Assembly (NCBI GenBank): GCA_026008535.1
Contig: BRKX01000017.1
Coordinates: forward strand, 4,964,501-5,028,500
Direction of reading: 5' to 3'
Length of the DNA: 64,000 bases
From: Perilla frutescens
Taxonomy: Eukaryota > Streptophyta > Magnoliopsida > Lamiales > Lamiaceae
The notes under the pieces were generated by a model. It was not told where the DNA came from and searched no databases. It was given only the letters and a program-made list of their open reading frames with translations. How positions within the stretch are numbered: the first letter of the stretch is position 1; each line of letters begins with the position of its first letter. Shown here one piece after another: positions 21,915-34,451 of this stretch. The position numbers and the translations under genes are program-made.

Positions 21915-22323
21915 GTTAGAGTCTCTTCACAAAATTTTCTTATAGCTGGTGGCACAGCGGGCGGTGGTGGTCTCTGAACTTCAAACGCGCGTAACTTTCG
22001 AACCGATTGGAGTTACGGGGCGCACAGCATGTACACGCGAAGGTCTCGCCGTGCCGTACGACCTGGACAACAGGGCTCGCCCGTTGTGTGCACTAGCCGA
22101 GGTCAAAAAAGAGCTTAGAGTGCCGGTTTCGTGGCCCGCCGTGTTTCAACGGCCACTAATTCAGAGATTGTGGGTCCCACACTCGTAATCACGGCTCGCT
22201 GATGACGAAAGCTCTGTGTCGCAGTTTCAGTTACTCACAACGAGTAACATAAAGTGAAAAACCGAACAAATTGCAAAAAAAAAAAGAACAAATTATCCGA
22301 AAAGATGAGTCTGAACTACAAAA

Positions 22324-22442
22324 GGGGTGCAACACGAGGACTTCCCAGGGGGTCACCCATCCTAGTACTACTCTCGCCCAAGCACGCTTAACTTCGGAGT
22401 TCTGATGGGATCCGGTGCATTAGTGCTGGTATGATCGCACCC
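22324..22442 (-). rRNA. 5S rRNA, copy 43 (consensus, C-5A)
   Basis: Consensus gene with C-5A upstream and normal TATAAG. Confidence 0.97.
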
Positions 22443-22849
22443 GTTATAGTCTCTTCACAAAATTTTCTTATAGCTGGTGGCACAGCGGGCGGTGGTGGTC
22501 TCTGAACTTCAAACGCGCGTAACTTTCGAACCGATTGGAGTTACGGGGCGCACAGCATGTACACGCGAAGGTCTCGCCGAGCCGTACGACCTGGACAACA
22601 GGGCTCGCCCGTTGTGTGCACTAGCCGAGGTCAAAAAAGAGCTTAGAGTGCCGGTTTCGTGGCCCGCCGTGTTTCAACGGCCACTAATTCAGAGATTGTG
22701 GGTCCCACACTCGTAATCACGGCTCGCTGATGACGAAAGCTCTGTGTCGCGGTTTCAGTTACTCACAACGAGTAACATAAAGTGAAAAACCGAACAAATT
22801 GCAAAAAAAAAGAACAAATTATCCGAAAAGATGAGTCTGAACTACAAAA

Positions 22850-22968
22850 GGGGTGCAACACGAGGACTTCCCAGGGGGTCACCCATCCTAGTACTACTCT
22901 CGCCCAAGCACGCTTAACTTCGGAGTTCTGATGGGATCCGGTGCATTAGTGCTGGTATGATCGCACCC
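22850..22968 (-). rRNA. 5S rRNA, copy 44 (consensus)
   Basis: Consensus gene. The T tract past its 3' end is only 9 bases, giving the one 526-bp spacing in the window. Confidence 0.97.
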
Positions 22969-23376
22969 GTTAGAGTCTCTTCACAAAATTTTCTTATAGC
23001 TGGTGGCACAGCGGGCGGTGGTGGTCTCTGAACTTCAAACGCGCGTAACTTTCGAACCGATTGGAGTTACGGGGCGCACAGCATGTACACGCGAAGGTCT
23101 CGCCGAGCCGTACGACCTGGACAACAGGGCTCGCCCGTTGTGTGCACTAGCCGAGGTCAAAAAAGAGCTTAGAGTGCCGGTTTCGTGGCCCGCCGTGTTT
23201 CAACGGCCACTAATTCAGAGATTGTGGGTCCCACACTCGTAATCACGGCTCGCTGATGACGAAAGCTCTGTGTCGCGGTTTCAGTTACTCACAACGAGTA
23301 ACATAAAGCGAAAAACCGAACAAATTGCAAAAAAAAAAGAACAAATTATCCGAAAAGATGAGTCTGAACTACAAAA

Positions 23377-23495
23377 GGGGTGCAACACGAGGACTTCCCA
23401 GGGGGTCACCCATCCTAGTACTACTCTCGCCCAAGCACGCTTAACTTCGGAGTTCTGATGGGATCCGGTGTATTAGTGCTGGTATGATCGCACCC
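23377..23495 (-). rRNA. 5S rRNA, copy 45 (G25A)
   Basis: G25A; common spacer. Confidence 0.97.
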
Positions 23496-23904
23496 GTTAG
23501 AGTCTCTTCACAAAATTTTCTTATAGCTGGTGGCACAGCGGGCGGTGGTGGTCTCTGAACTTCAAACGCGCGTAACTTTCGAACCGATTGGAGTTACGGG
23601 GCGCACAGCATGTACACGCGAAGGTCTCGCCGAGCCGTACGACCTGGACAACAGGGCTCGCCCGTTGTGTGCACTAGCCGAGGTCAAAAAAGAGCTTAGA
23701 GTGCCGGTTTCGTGGCCCGCCGTGTTTCAACGGCCACTAATTCAGAGATTGTGGGTCCCACACTCGTAATCACGGCTCGCTGATGACGAAAGCTCTGTGT
23801 CGCGGTTTCAGTTACTCACAACGAGTAACATAAAGTGAAAAACCGAACAAATTGCAAAAAAAAAAAGAACAAATTATCCGAAAAGATGAGTCTGAACTAC
23901 AAAA

Positions 23905-24023
23905 GGGGTGCAACACGAGGACTTCCCAGGGGGTCACCCATCCTAGTACTACTTTCGCCCAAGCACGCTTAACTTCGGAGTTCTAATGGGATCCGGTGCA
24001 TTAGTGCTGGTATGATCGCACCC
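23905..24023 (-). rRNA. 5S rRNA, copy 46 (C39T, G70A)
   Basis: Two private changes: C39T, and G70A in the intermediate element. Upstream spacer adds CAGCCTG and CAACGACC changes plus the CCGTTCTG form. One of the most diverged units; a candidate for low activity. Confidence 0.94.
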
Positions 24024-24432
24024 GTTAGAGTCTCTTCACAAAATTTTCTTATAGCTGGTGGCACAGCGGGCGGTGGTGGTCTCTGAACTTCAAACGCGCG
24101 TAACTTTCGAACCGATTGGAGTTACGGGGCGCACAGCCTGTACACGCGAAGGTCTCGCCGAGCCGTACGACCTGGACAACAGGGCTCGCCCGTTCTGTGC
24201 ACTAGCCGAGGTCAAAAAAGAGCTTAGAGTGCCGGTTTCGTGGCCCGCCGTGTTTCAACGACCACTAATTCAGAGATTGTGGGTCCCACACTCGTAATCA
24301 CGGCTCGCTGATGACGAAAGCTCTGTGTCGCGGTTTCAGTTACTCACAACGAGTAACATAAAGCGAAAAACCGAACAAATTGCAAAAAAAATAAGAACAA
24401 ATTATCCGAAAAGATGAGTCTGAACTACAAAA

Positions 24433-24551
24433 GGGGTGCAACACGAGGACTTCCCAGGGGGTCACCCATCCTAGTACTACTCTCGCCCAAGCACGCTTAA
24501 CTTCGTAGTTCTGATGGGATCCGGTGCATTAGTGCTGGTATGATCGCACCC
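24433..24551 (-). rRNA. 5S rRNA, copy 47 (C46A)
   Basis: Private C46A just before the A box. The A tract to its left is interrupted by T (24391). Confidence 0.96.
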
Positions 24552-24959
24552 GTTAGAGTCTCTTCACAAAATTTTCTTATAGCTGGTGGCACAGCGGGCG
24601 GTGGTGGTCTCTGAACTTCAAACGCGCGTAACTTTCGAACCGATTGGAGTTACGGGGCGCACAGCATGTACACGCGAAGGTCTCGCCGAGCCGTACGACC
24701 TGGACAACAGGGCTCGCCCGTTGTGTGCACTAGCCGAGGTCAAAAAAGAGCTTAGAGTGCCGGTTTCGTGGCCCGCCGTGTTTCAACGGCCACTAATTCA
24801 GAGATTGTGGGTCCCACACTCGTAATCACGGCTCGCTGATGACGAAAGCTCTGTGTCGCGGTTTCAGTTACTCACAACGAGTAACATAAAGTGAAAAACC
24901 GAACAAATTGCAAAAAAAAAAGAACAAATTATCCGAAAAGATGAGTCTGAACTACAAAA

Positions 24960-25078
24960 GGGGTGCAACACGAGGACTTCCCAGGGGGTCACCCATCCTA
25001 GTACTACTCTCGCCCAAGCACGCTTAACTTCGGAGTTCTGATGGGATCCGGTGCATTAGTGCTGGTATGATCGCACCA
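24960..25078 (-). rRNA. 5S rRNA, copy 48 (G1T, altered start region)
   Basis: G1T alters the first transcribed base, and the upstream region has three further changes at -5, -7 and -11. Start-site use here is uncertain. Upstream spacer has a private AAAAGGG. Confidence 0.92.
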
Positions 25079-25487
25079 GTTATATTCTTTTCACAAAATT
25101 TTCTTATAGCTGGTGGCACAGCGGGCGGTGGTGGTCTCTGAACTTCAAACGCGCGTAACTTTCGAACCGATTGGAGTTACGGGGCGCACAGCATGTACAC
25201 GCGAAGGTCTCGCCGAGCCGTACGACCTGGACAAAAGGGCTCGCCCGTTGTGTGCACTAGCCGAGGTCAAAAAAGAGCTTAGAGTGCCGGTTTCGTGGCC
25301 CGCCGTGTTTCAACGGCCACTAATTCAGAGATTGTGGGTCCCACACTCGTAATCACGGCTCGCTGATGACGAAAGCTCTGTGTCGCGGTTTCAGTTACTC
25401 ACAACGAGTAACATAAAGTGAAAAACCGAACAAATTGCAAAAAAAAAAAGAACAAATTATCCGAAAAGATGAGTCTGAACTACAAAA

Positions 25488-25606
25488 GGGGTGCAACACG
25501 AGGACTTCCCAGGGGGTCACCCATCCTAGTACTACTCTCGCCCAAGCACGCTTAACTTCGGAGTTCTGATGGGATCCGGTGTATTAGTGCTGGTATGATC
25601 GCACCC
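25488..25606 (-). rRNA. 5S rRNA, copy 49 (G25A)
   Basis: G25A; GCCGTGCC spacer. Confidence 0.97.
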
Positions 25607-26014
25607 GTTAGAGTCTCTTCACAAAATTTTCTTATAGCTGGTGGCACAGCGGGCGGTGGTGGTCTCTGAACTTCAAACGCGCGTAACTTTCGAACCGATT
25701 GGAGTTACGGGGCGCACAGCATGTACACGCGAAGGTCTCGCCGTGCCGTACGACCTGGACAACAGGGCTCGCCCGTTGTGTGCACTAGCCGAGGTCAAAA
25801 AAGAGCTTAGAGTGCCGGTTTCGTGGCCCGCCGTGTTTCAACGGCCACTAATTCAGAGATTGTGGGTCCCACACTCGTAATCACGGCTCGCTGATGACGA
25901 AAGCTCTGTGTCGCGGTTTCAGTTACTCACAACGAGTAACATAAAGTGAAAAACCGAACAAATTGCAAAAAAAAAAGAACAAATTATCCGAAAAGATGAG
26001 TCTGAACTACAAAA

Positions 26015-26133
26015 GGGGTGCAACACGAGGACTTCCCAGGGGGTCACCCATCCTAGTACTACTCTCGCCCAAGCACGCTTAACTTCGGAGTTCTGATGGG
26101 ATCCGGTGCATTAGTGCTGTTATGATCGCACCC
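26015..26133 (-). rRNA. 5S rRNA, copy 50 (C14A)
   Basis: Private C14A; promoter with C-5A and G-11A; upstream spacer has GGTCGCG. Confidence 0.95.
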
Positions 26134-26541
26134 GTTATAGTCTTTTCACAAAATTTTCTTATAGCTGGTGGCACAGCGGGCGGTGGTGGTCTCTGAACTT
26201 CAAACGCGCGTAACTTTCGAACCGATTGGAGTTACGGGGCGCACAGCATGTACACGCGAAGGTCGCGCCGAGCCGTACGACCTGGACAACAGGGCTCGCC
26301 CGTTGTGTGCACTAGCCGAGGTCAAAAAAGAGCTTAGAGTGCCGGTTTCGTGGCCCGCCGTGTTTCAACGGCCACTAATTCAGAGATTGTGGGTCCCACA
26401 CTCGTAATCACGGCTCGCTGATGACGAAAGCTCTGTGTCGCGGTTTCAGTTACTCACAACGAGTAACATAAAGTGAAAAACCGAACAAATTGCAAAAAAA
26501 AAAGAACAAATTATCCGAAAAGATGAGTCTGAACTACAAAA

Positions 26542-26660
26542 GGGGTGCAACACGAGGACTTCCCAGGGGGTCACCCATCCTAGTACAACTCTCGCCCAAG
26601 CACGCTTAACTTCGGAGTTCTGATGGGATCCGGTGCATTAGTGCTGGTATGATCGCACCC
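26542..26660 (-). rRNA. 5S rRNA, copy 51 (A74T)
   Basis: Private A74T, between the intermediate element and C box. Confidence 0.96.
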
Positions 26661-27068
26661 GTTAGAGTCTCTTCACAAAATTTTCTTATAGCTGGTGGCA
26701 CAGCGGGCGGTGGTGGTCTCTGAACTTCAAACGCGCGTAACTTTCGAACCGATTGGAGTTACGGGGCGCACAGCATGTACACGCGAAGGTCTCGCCGAGC
26801 CGTACGACCTGGACAACAGGGCTCGCCCGTTGTGTGCACTAGCCGAGGTCAAAAAAGAGCTTAGAGTGCCGGTTTCGTGGCCCGCCGTGTTTCAACGGCC
26901 ACTAATTCAGAGATTGTGGGTCCCACACTCGTAATCACGGCTCGCTGATGACGAAAGCTCTGTGTCGCGGTTTCAGTTACTCACAACGAGTAACATAAAG
27001 CGAAAAACCGAATAAATTGCAAAAAAAAAAGAACAAATTATCCGAAAAGATGAGTCTGAACTACAAAA

Positions 27069-27187
27069 GGGGTGCAACACGAGGACTTCCCAGGGGGTCA
27101 CCCATCCTAGTACTACTCTCGCCCAAGCACGCTTAACTTCGGAGTTATGATGGGATCCGGTGCCTTAGTGCTGGTATGATCGCACCC
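27069..27187 (-). rRNA. 5S rRNA, copy 52 (T24G, G41T)
   Basis: First of six copies with T24G and G41T together (52, 59, 62, 65, 70, 81). GCCGTGCC spacer upstream. Confidence 0.96.
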
Positions 27188-27595
27188 GTTAGAGTCTCTT
27201 CACAAAATTTTCTTATAGCTGGTGGCACAGCGGGCGGTGGTGGTCTCTGAACTTCAAACGCGCGTAACTTTCGAACCGATTGGAGTTACGGGGCGCACAG
27301 CATGTACACGCGAAGGTCTCGCCGTGCCGTACGACCTGGACAACAGGGCTCGCCCGTTGTGTGCACTAGCCGAGGTCAAAAAAGAGCTTAGAGTGCCGGT
27401 TTCGTGGCCCGCCGTGTTTCAACGGCCACTAATTCAGAGATTGTGGGTCCCACACTCGTAATCACGGCTCGCTGATGACGAAAGCTCTGTGTCGCAGTTT
27501 CAGTTACTCACAACGAGTAACATAAAGTGAAAAACCGAACAAATTGCAAAAAAAAAAGAACAAATTATCCGAAAAGATGAGTCTGAACTACAAAA

Positions 27596-27714
27596 GGGGT
27601 GCAACACGAGTACTTCCCAGGGGGTCACCCATCCTAGTAATACTCTCGCCCAAGCACGCTTAACTTCGGAGTTCTGATGGGATCCGGTGCATTAGTGCTG
27701 GTATGATCGCACCC
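27596..27714 (-). rRNA. 5S rRNA, copy 53 (G75T, C104A)
   Basis: Two private changes, G75T and C104A; C-5A upstream. Likely a decaying copy. Confidence 0.95.
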
Positions 27715-28123
27715 GTTATAGTCTCTTCACAAAATTTTCTTATAGCTGGTGGCACAGCGGGCGGTGGTGGTCTCTGAACTTCAAACGCGCGTAACTTTCG
27801 AACCGATTGGAGTTACGGGGCGCACAGCATGTACACGCGAAGGTCTCGCCGAGCCGTACGACCTGGACAACAGGGCTCGCCCGTTGTGTGCACTAGCCGA
27901 GGTCAAAAAAGAGCTTAGAGTGCCGGTTTCGTGGCCCGCCGTGTTTCAACGGCCACTAATTCAGAGATTGTGGGTCCCACACTCGTAATCACGGCTCGCT
28001 GATGACGAAAGCTCTGTGTCGCGGTTTCAGTTACTCACAACGAGTAACATAAAGTGAAAAACCGAACAAATTGCAAAAAAAAAAAGAACAAATTATCCGA
28101 AAAGATGAGTCTGAACTACAAAA

Positions 28124-28242
28124 GGGGTGCAACACGAGGACTTCCCAGGGGGTCACCCATCCTAGTACTACTCTCGCCCAAGCACGCTTAACTTCGGAGT
28201 TCTGATGGGATCCGGTGTATTAGTGCTGGTATGATCGCACCC
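28124..28242 (-). rRNA. 5S rRNA, copy 54 (G25A)
   Basis: G25A; common spacer. Confidence 0.97.
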
Positions 28243-28650
28243 GTTAGAGTCTCTTCACAAAATTTTCTTATAGCTGGTGGCACAGCGGGCGGTGGTGGTC
28301 TCTGAACTTCAAACGCGCGTAACTTTCGAACCGATTGGAGTTACGGGGCGCACAGCATGTACACGCGAAGGTCTCGCCGAGCCGTACGACCTGGACAACA
28401 GGGCTCGCCCGTTGTGTGCACTAGCCGAGGTCAAAAAAGAGCTTAGAGTGCCGGTTTCGTGGCCCGCCGTGTTTCAACGGCCACTAATTCAGAGATTGTG
28501 GGTCCCACACTCGTAATCACGGCTCGCTGATGACGAAAGCTCTGTGTCGCGGTTTCAGTTACTCACAACGAGTAACATAAAGTGAAAAACCGAACAAATT
28601 GCAAAAAAAAAAGAACAAATTATCCGAAAAGATGAGTCTGAACTACAAAA

Positions 28651-28769
28651 GGGGTGCAACACGAGGACTTCCCAGGGGGTCACCCATCCTAGTACTACTC
28701 TCGCCCAAGCACGCTTAACTTCGGAGTTCTGATGGGATCCGGTGCATTAGTGCTGGTATGATCGCACCC
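28651..28769 (-). rRNA. 5S rRNA, copy 55 (consensus)
   Basis: Consensus gene and promoter. Confidence 0.97.
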
Positions 28770-29177
28770 GTTAGAGTCTCTTCACAAAATTTTCTTATAG
28801 CTGGTGGCACAGCGGGCGGTGGTGGTCTCTGAACTTCAAACGCGCGTAACTTTCGAACCGATTGGAGTTACGGGGCGCACAGCATGTACACGCGAAGGTC
28901 TCGCCGAGCCGTACGACCTGGACAACAGGGCTCGCCCGTTGTGTGCACTAGCCGAGGTCAAAAAAGAGCTTAGAGTGCCGGTTTCGTGGCCCGCCGTGTT
29001 TCAACGGCCACTAATTCAGAGATTGTGGGTCCCACACTCGTAATCACGGCTCGCTGATGACGAAAGCTCTGTGTCGCGGTTTCAGTTACTCACAACGAGT
29101 AACATAAAGCGAAAAACCGAACAAATTGCAAAAAAAAAAGAACAAATTATCCGAAAAGATGAGTCTGAACTACAAAA

Positions 29178-29296
29178 GGGGTGCAACACGAGGACTTCCC
29201 AGGGGGTCACCCATCCTAGTACTACTCTCGCCCAAGCACGCTTAACTTCGGAGTTCTGATGGGATCCGGTGTATTAGTGCTGGTATGATCGCACCC
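29178..29296 (-). rRNA. 5S rRNA, copy 56 (G25A)
   Basis: G25A; the spacer has TCGCAGTTTC, as next to many GCCGTGCC units, but without GCCGTGCC itself. Confidence 0.97.
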
Positions 29297-29704
29297 GTTA
29301 GAGTCTCTTCACAAAATTTTCTTATAGCTGGTGGCACAGCGGGCGGTGGTGGTCTCTGAACTTCAAACGCGCGTAACTTTCGAACCGATTGGAGTTACGG
29401 GGCGCACAGCATGTACACGCGAAGGTCTCGCCGAGCCGTACGACCTGGACAACAGGGCTCGCCCGTTGTGTGCACTAGCCGAGGTCAAAAAAGAGCTTAG
29501 AGTGCCGGTTTCGTGGCCCGCCGTGTTTCAACGGCCACTAATTCAGAGATTGTGGGTCCCACACTCGTAATCACGGCTCGCTGATGACGAAAGCTCTGTG
29601 TCGCAGTTTCAGTTACTCACAACGAGTAACATAAAGTGAAAAACCGAACAAATTGCAAAAAAAAAAGAACAAATTATCCGAAAAGATGAGTCTGAACTAC
29701 AAAA

Positions 29705-29823
29705 GGGGTGCAACACGAGGACTTCCCAGGGGGTCACCCATCCTAGTACTACTCTCGCCCAAGCACGCTTAACTTCGGAGTTCTGATGGGATCCGGTGCA
29801 TTAGTGCTGGTATGATCGCACCC
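29705..29823 (-). rRNA. 5S rRNA, copy 57 (consensus, C-5A and G-11A)
   Basis: Consensus gene; promoter with C-5A and G-11A; upstream spacer has GGTCGCG. First unit of a 3-unit block. Confidence 0.97.
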
Positions 29824-30231
29824 GTTATAGTCTTTTCACAAAATTTTCTTATAGCTGGTGGCACAGCGGGCGGTGGTGGTCTCTGAACTTCAAACGCGCG
29901 TAACTTTCGAACCGATTGGAGTTACGGGGCGCACAGCATGTACACGCGAAGGTCGCGCCGAGCCGTACGACCTGGACAACAGGGCTCGCCCGTTGTGTGC
30001 ACTAGCCGAGGTCAAAAAAGAGCTTAGAGTGCCGGTTTCGTGGCCCGCCGTGTTTCAACGGCCACTAATTCAGAGATTGTGGGTCCCACACTCGTAATCA
30101 CGGCTCGCTGATGACGAAAGCTCTGTGTCGCGGTTTCAGTTACTCACAACGAGTAACATAAAGTGAAAAACCGAACAAATTGCAAAAAAAAAAGAACAAA
30201 TTATCCGAAAAGATGAGTCTGAACTACAAAA

Positions 30232-30350
30232 GGGGTGCAACACGATGACTTCCCAGGGGGTCACCCATCCTAGTACTACTCTCGCCCAAGCACGCTTAAC
30301 TTCGGAGTTCTGATGGGATCCGGTGCATTAGTGCTGGTATGATCGCACCC
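30232..30350 (-). rRNA. 5S rRNA, copy 58 (C105A)
   Basis: C105A, shared only with copy 61. Confidence 0.96.
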
Positions 30351-30758
30351 GTTAGAGTCTCTTCACAAAATTTTCTTATAGCTGGTGGCACAGCGGGCGG
30401 TGGTGGTCTCTGAACTTCAAACGCGCGTAACTTTCGAACCGATTGGAGTTACGGGGCGCACAGCATGTACACGCGAAGGTCTCGCCGAGCCGTACGACCT
30501 GGACAACAGGGCTCGCCCGTTGTGTGCACTAGCCGAGGTCAAAAAAGAGCTTAGAGTGCCGGTTTCGTGGCCCGCCGTGTTTCAACGGCCACTAATTCAG
30601 AGATTGTGGGTCCCACACTCGTAATCACGGCTCGCTGATGACGAAAGCTCTGTGTCGCGGTTTCAGTTACTCACAACGAGTAACATAAAGCGAAAAACCG
30701 AATAAATTGTAAAAAAAAAAGAACAAATTATCCGAAAAGATGAGTCTGAACTACAAAA

Positions 30759-30877
30759 GGGGTGCAACACGAGGACTTCCCAGGGGGTCACCCATCCTAG
30801 TACTACTCTCGCCCAAGCACGCTTAACTTCGGAGTTATGATGGGATCCGGTGCCTTAGTGCTGGTATGATCGCACCC
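30759..30877 (-). rRNA. 5S rRNA, copy 59 (T24G, G41T)
   Basis: T24G with G41T. The left spacer has AATTGTAAA for AATTGCAAA, as left of copies 62 and 70. GCCGTGCC spacer upstream. Confidence 0.96.
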
Positions 30878-31286
30878 GTTAGAGTCTCTTCACAAAATTT
30901 TCTTATAGCTGGTGGCACAGCGGGCGGTGGTGGTCTCTGAACTTCAAACGCGCGTAACTTTCGAACCGATTGGAGTTACGGGGCGCACAGCATGTACACG
31001 CGAAGGTCTCGCCGTGCCGTACGACCTGGACAACAGGGCTCGCCCGTTGTGTGCACTAGCCGAGGTCAAAAAAGAGCTTAGAGTGCCGGTTTCGTGGCCC
31101 GCCGTGTTTCAACGGCCACTAATTCAGAGATTGTGGGTCCCACACTCGTAATCACGGCTCGCTGATGACGAAAGCTCTGTGTCGCAGTTTCAGTTACTCA
31201 CAACGAGTAACATAAAGTGAAAAACCGAACAAATTGCAAAAAAAAAAAGAACAAATTATCCGAAAAGATGAGTCTGAACTACAAAA

Positions 31287-31405
31287 GGGGTGCAACACGA
31301 GGACTTCCCAGGGGGTCACCCATCCTAGTACTACTCTCGCCCAAGCACGCTTAACTTCGGAGTTCTGATGGGATCCGGCGCATTAGTGCTGGTATGATCG
31401 CACCA
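31287..31405 (-). rRNA. 5S rRNA, copy 60 (G1T, A27G)
   Basis: G1T as in copy 48, plus private A27G; C-5A and G-11A upstream; GGTCGCG spacer. The start base is altered, so initiation is uncertain. Confidence 0.93.
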
Positions 31406-31813
31406 GTTATAGTCTTTTCACAAAATTTTCTTATAGCTGGTGGCACAGCGGGCGGTGGTGGTCTCTGAACTTCAAACGCGCGTAACTTTCGAACCGATTG
31501 GAGTTACGGGGCGCACAGCATGTACACGCGAAGGTCGCGCCGAGCCGTACGACCTGGACAACAGGGCTCGCCCGTTGTGTGCACTAGCCGAGGTCAAAAA
31601 AGAGCTTAGAGTGCCGGTTTCGTGGCCCGCCGTGTTTCAACGGCCACTAATTCAGAGATTGTGGGTCCCACACTCGTAATCACGGCTCGCTGATGACGAA
31701 AGCTCTGTGTCGCGGTTTCAGTTACTCACAACGAGTAACATAAAGTGAAAAACCGAACAAATTGCAAAAAAAAAAGAACAAATTATCCGAAAAGATGAGT
31801 CTGAACTACAAAA

Positions 31814-31932
31814 GGGGTGCAACACGATGACTTCCCAGGGGGTCACCCATCCTAGTACTACTCTCGCCCAAGCACGCTTAACTTCGGAGTTCTGATGGGA
31901 TCCGGTGCATTAGTGCTGGTATGATCGCACCC
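31814..31932 (-). rRNA. 5S rRNA, copy 61 (C105A)
   Basis: C105A, the twin of copy 58 three units away. Confidence 0.96.
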
Positions 31933-32340
31933 GTTAGAGTCTCTTCACAAAATTTTCTTATAGCTGGTGGCACAGCGGGCGGTGGTGGTCTCTGAACTTC
32001 AAACGCGCGTAACTTTCGAACCGATTGGAGTTACGGGGCGCACAGCATGTACACGCGAAGGTCTCGCCGAGCCGTACGACCTGGACAACAGGGCTCGCCC
32101 GTTGTGTGCACTAGCCGAGGTCAAAAAAGAGCTTAGAGTGCCGGTTTCGTGGCCCGCCGTGTTTCAACGGCCACTAATTCAGAGATTGTGGGTCCCACAC
32201 TCGTAATCACGGCTCGCTGATGACGAAAGCTCTGTGTCGCGGTTTCAGTTACTCACAACGAGTAACATAAAGCGAAAAACCGAATAAATTGTAAAAAAAA
32301 AAGAACAAATTATCCGAAAAGATGAGTCTGAACTACAAAA

Positions 32341-32459
32341 GGGGTGCAACACGAGGACTTCCCAGGGGGTCACCCATCCTAGTACTACTCTCGCCCAAGC
32401 ACGCTTAACTTCGGAGTTATGATGGGATCCGGTGCCTTAGTGCTGGTATGATCGCACCC
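32341..32459 (-). rRNA. 5S rRNA, copy 62 (T24G, G41T)
   Basis: T24G with G41T; GCCGTGCC spacer; AATTGTAAA to its left. Confidence 0.96.
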
Positions 32460-32868
32460 GTTAGAGTCTCTTCACAAAATTTTCTTATAGCTGGTGGCAC
32501 AGCGGGCGGTGGTGGTCTCTGAACTTCAAACGCGCGTAACTTTCGAACCGATTGGAGTTACGGGGCGCACAGCATGTACACGCGAAGGTCTCGCCGTGCC
32601 GTACGACCTGGACAACAGGGCTCGCCCGTTGTGTGCACTAGCCGAGGTCAAAAAAGAGCTTAGAGTGCCGGTTTCGTGGCCCGCCGTGTTTCAACGGCCA
32701 CTAATTCAGAGATTGTGGGTCCCACACTCGTAATCACGGCTCGCTGATGACGAAAGCTCTGTGTCGCAGTTTCAGTTACTCACAACGAGTAACATAAAGT
32801 GAAAAACCGAACAAATTGCAAAAAAAAAAAGAACAAATTATCCGAAAAGATGAGTCTGAACTACAAAA

Positions 32869-32987
32869 GGGGTGCAACACGAGGACTTCCCAGGGGGTCA
32901 CCCATCCTAGTACTACTCTCGCCCAAGCACGCTTAACTTCGGAGTTCTGATGGGATTCGGTGCATTAGTGCTGGTATGATCGCACCC
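32869..32987 (-). rRNA. 5S rRNA, copy 63 (G31A)
   Basis: G31A, shared only with copy 66; removes the GGATCC site. C-5A upstream and CCCATTG in the spacer. Confidence 0.96.
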
Positions 32988-33396
32988 GTTATAGTCTCTT
33001 CACAAAATTTTCTTATAGCTGGTGGCACAGCGGGCGGTGGTGGTCTCTGAACTTCAAACGCGCGTAACTTTCGAACCGATTGGAGTTACGGGGCGCACAG
33101 CATGTACACGCGAAGGTCTCGCCGAGCCGTACGACCTGGACAACAGGGCTCGCCCATTGTGTGCACTAGCCGAGGTCAAAAAAGAGCTTAGAGTGCCGGT
33201 TTCGTGGCCCGCCGTGTTTCAACGGCCACTAATTCAGAGATTGTGGGTCCCACACTCGTAATCACGGCTCGCTGATGACGAAAGCTCTGTGTCGCAGTTT
33301 CAGTTACTCACAACGAGTAACATAAAGTGAAAAACCGAACAAATTGCAAAAAAAAAAAGAACAAATTATCCGAAAAGATGAGTCTGAACTACAAAA

Positions 33397-33515
33397 GGGG
33401 TGCAACACGAGGACTTCCCAGGGGGTCACCCATCCTAGTACTACTCTCGCCCAAGCACGCTTAACTTCGGAGTTCTGATGGGATCCGGTGCATTAGTGCT
33501 GGTATGATCGCACCC
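33397..33515 (-). rRNA. 5S rRNA, copy 64 (consensus, C-5A)
   Basis: Consensus gene with C-5A. Confidence 0.97.
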
Positions 33516-33923
33516 GTTATAGTCTCTTCACAAAATTTTCTTATAGCTGGTGGCACAGCGGGCGGTGGTGGTCTCTGAACTTCAAACGCGCGTAACTTTC
33601 GAACCGATTGGAGTTACGGGGCGCACAGCATGTACACGCGAAGGTCTCGCCGAGCCGTACGACCTGGACAACAGGGCTCGCCCGTTGTGTGCACTAGCCG
33701 AGGTCAAAAAAGAGCTTAGAGTGCCGGTTTCGTGGCCCGCCGTGTTTCAACGGCCACTAATTCAGAGATTGTGGGTCCCACACTCGTAATCACGGCTCGC
33801 TGATGACGAAAGCTCTGTGTCGCGGTTTCAGTTACTCACAACGAGTAACATAAAGTGAAAAACCGAACAAATTGCAAAAAAAAAAGAACAAATTATCCGA
33901 AAAGATGAGTCTGAACTACAAAA

Positions 33924-34042
33924 GGGGTGCAACACGAGGACTTCCCAGGGGGTCACCCATCCTAGTACTACTCTCGCCCAAGCACGCTTAACTTCGGAGT
34001 TATGATGGGATCCGGTGCCTTAGTGCTGGTATGATCGCACCC
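33924..34042 (-). rRNA. 5S rRNA, copy 65 (T24G, G41T)
   Basis: T24G with G41T; GCCGTGCC spacer. Unlike copies 59, 62 and 70 the left spacer is AACAAATTGC, so a crossover point lies near 33870. Confidence 0.96.
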
Positions 34043-34451
34043 GTTAGAGTCTCTTCACAAAATTTTCTTATAGCTGGTGGCACAGCGGGCGGTGGTGGTC
34101 TCTGAACTTCAAACGCGCGTAACTTTCGAACCGATTGGAGTTACGGGGCGCACAGCATGTACACGCGAAGGTCTCGCCGTGCCGTACGACCTGGACAACA
34201 GGGCTCGCCCGTTGTGTGCACTAGCCGAGGTCAAAAAAGAGCTTAGAGTGCCGGTTTCGTGGCCCGCCGTGTTTCAACGGCCACTAATTCAGAGATTGTG
34301 GGTCCCACACTCGTAATCACGGCTCGCTGATGACGAAAGCTCTGTGTCGCAGTTTCAGTTACTCACAACGAGTAACATAAAGTGAAAAACCGAACAAATT
34401 GCAAAAAAAAAAAGAACAAATTATCCGAAAAGATGAGTCTGAACTACAAAA

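Larger units (their letters stand above)
16143..22188 (-). repeat. Shuffled 4-5 unit blocks (copies 31-42)
   Basis: Spacer types recur in the same order: a C-for-G change in the CCGTTGTG stretch, then the triple-change type, the double-change GGGGCTAGCC type and the GCCGTGCC type. They start at 16143, 18782 and 20893; the third set lacks the triple-change unit. The first two are 2,639 bp (5 units) apart. Confidence 0.8.
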
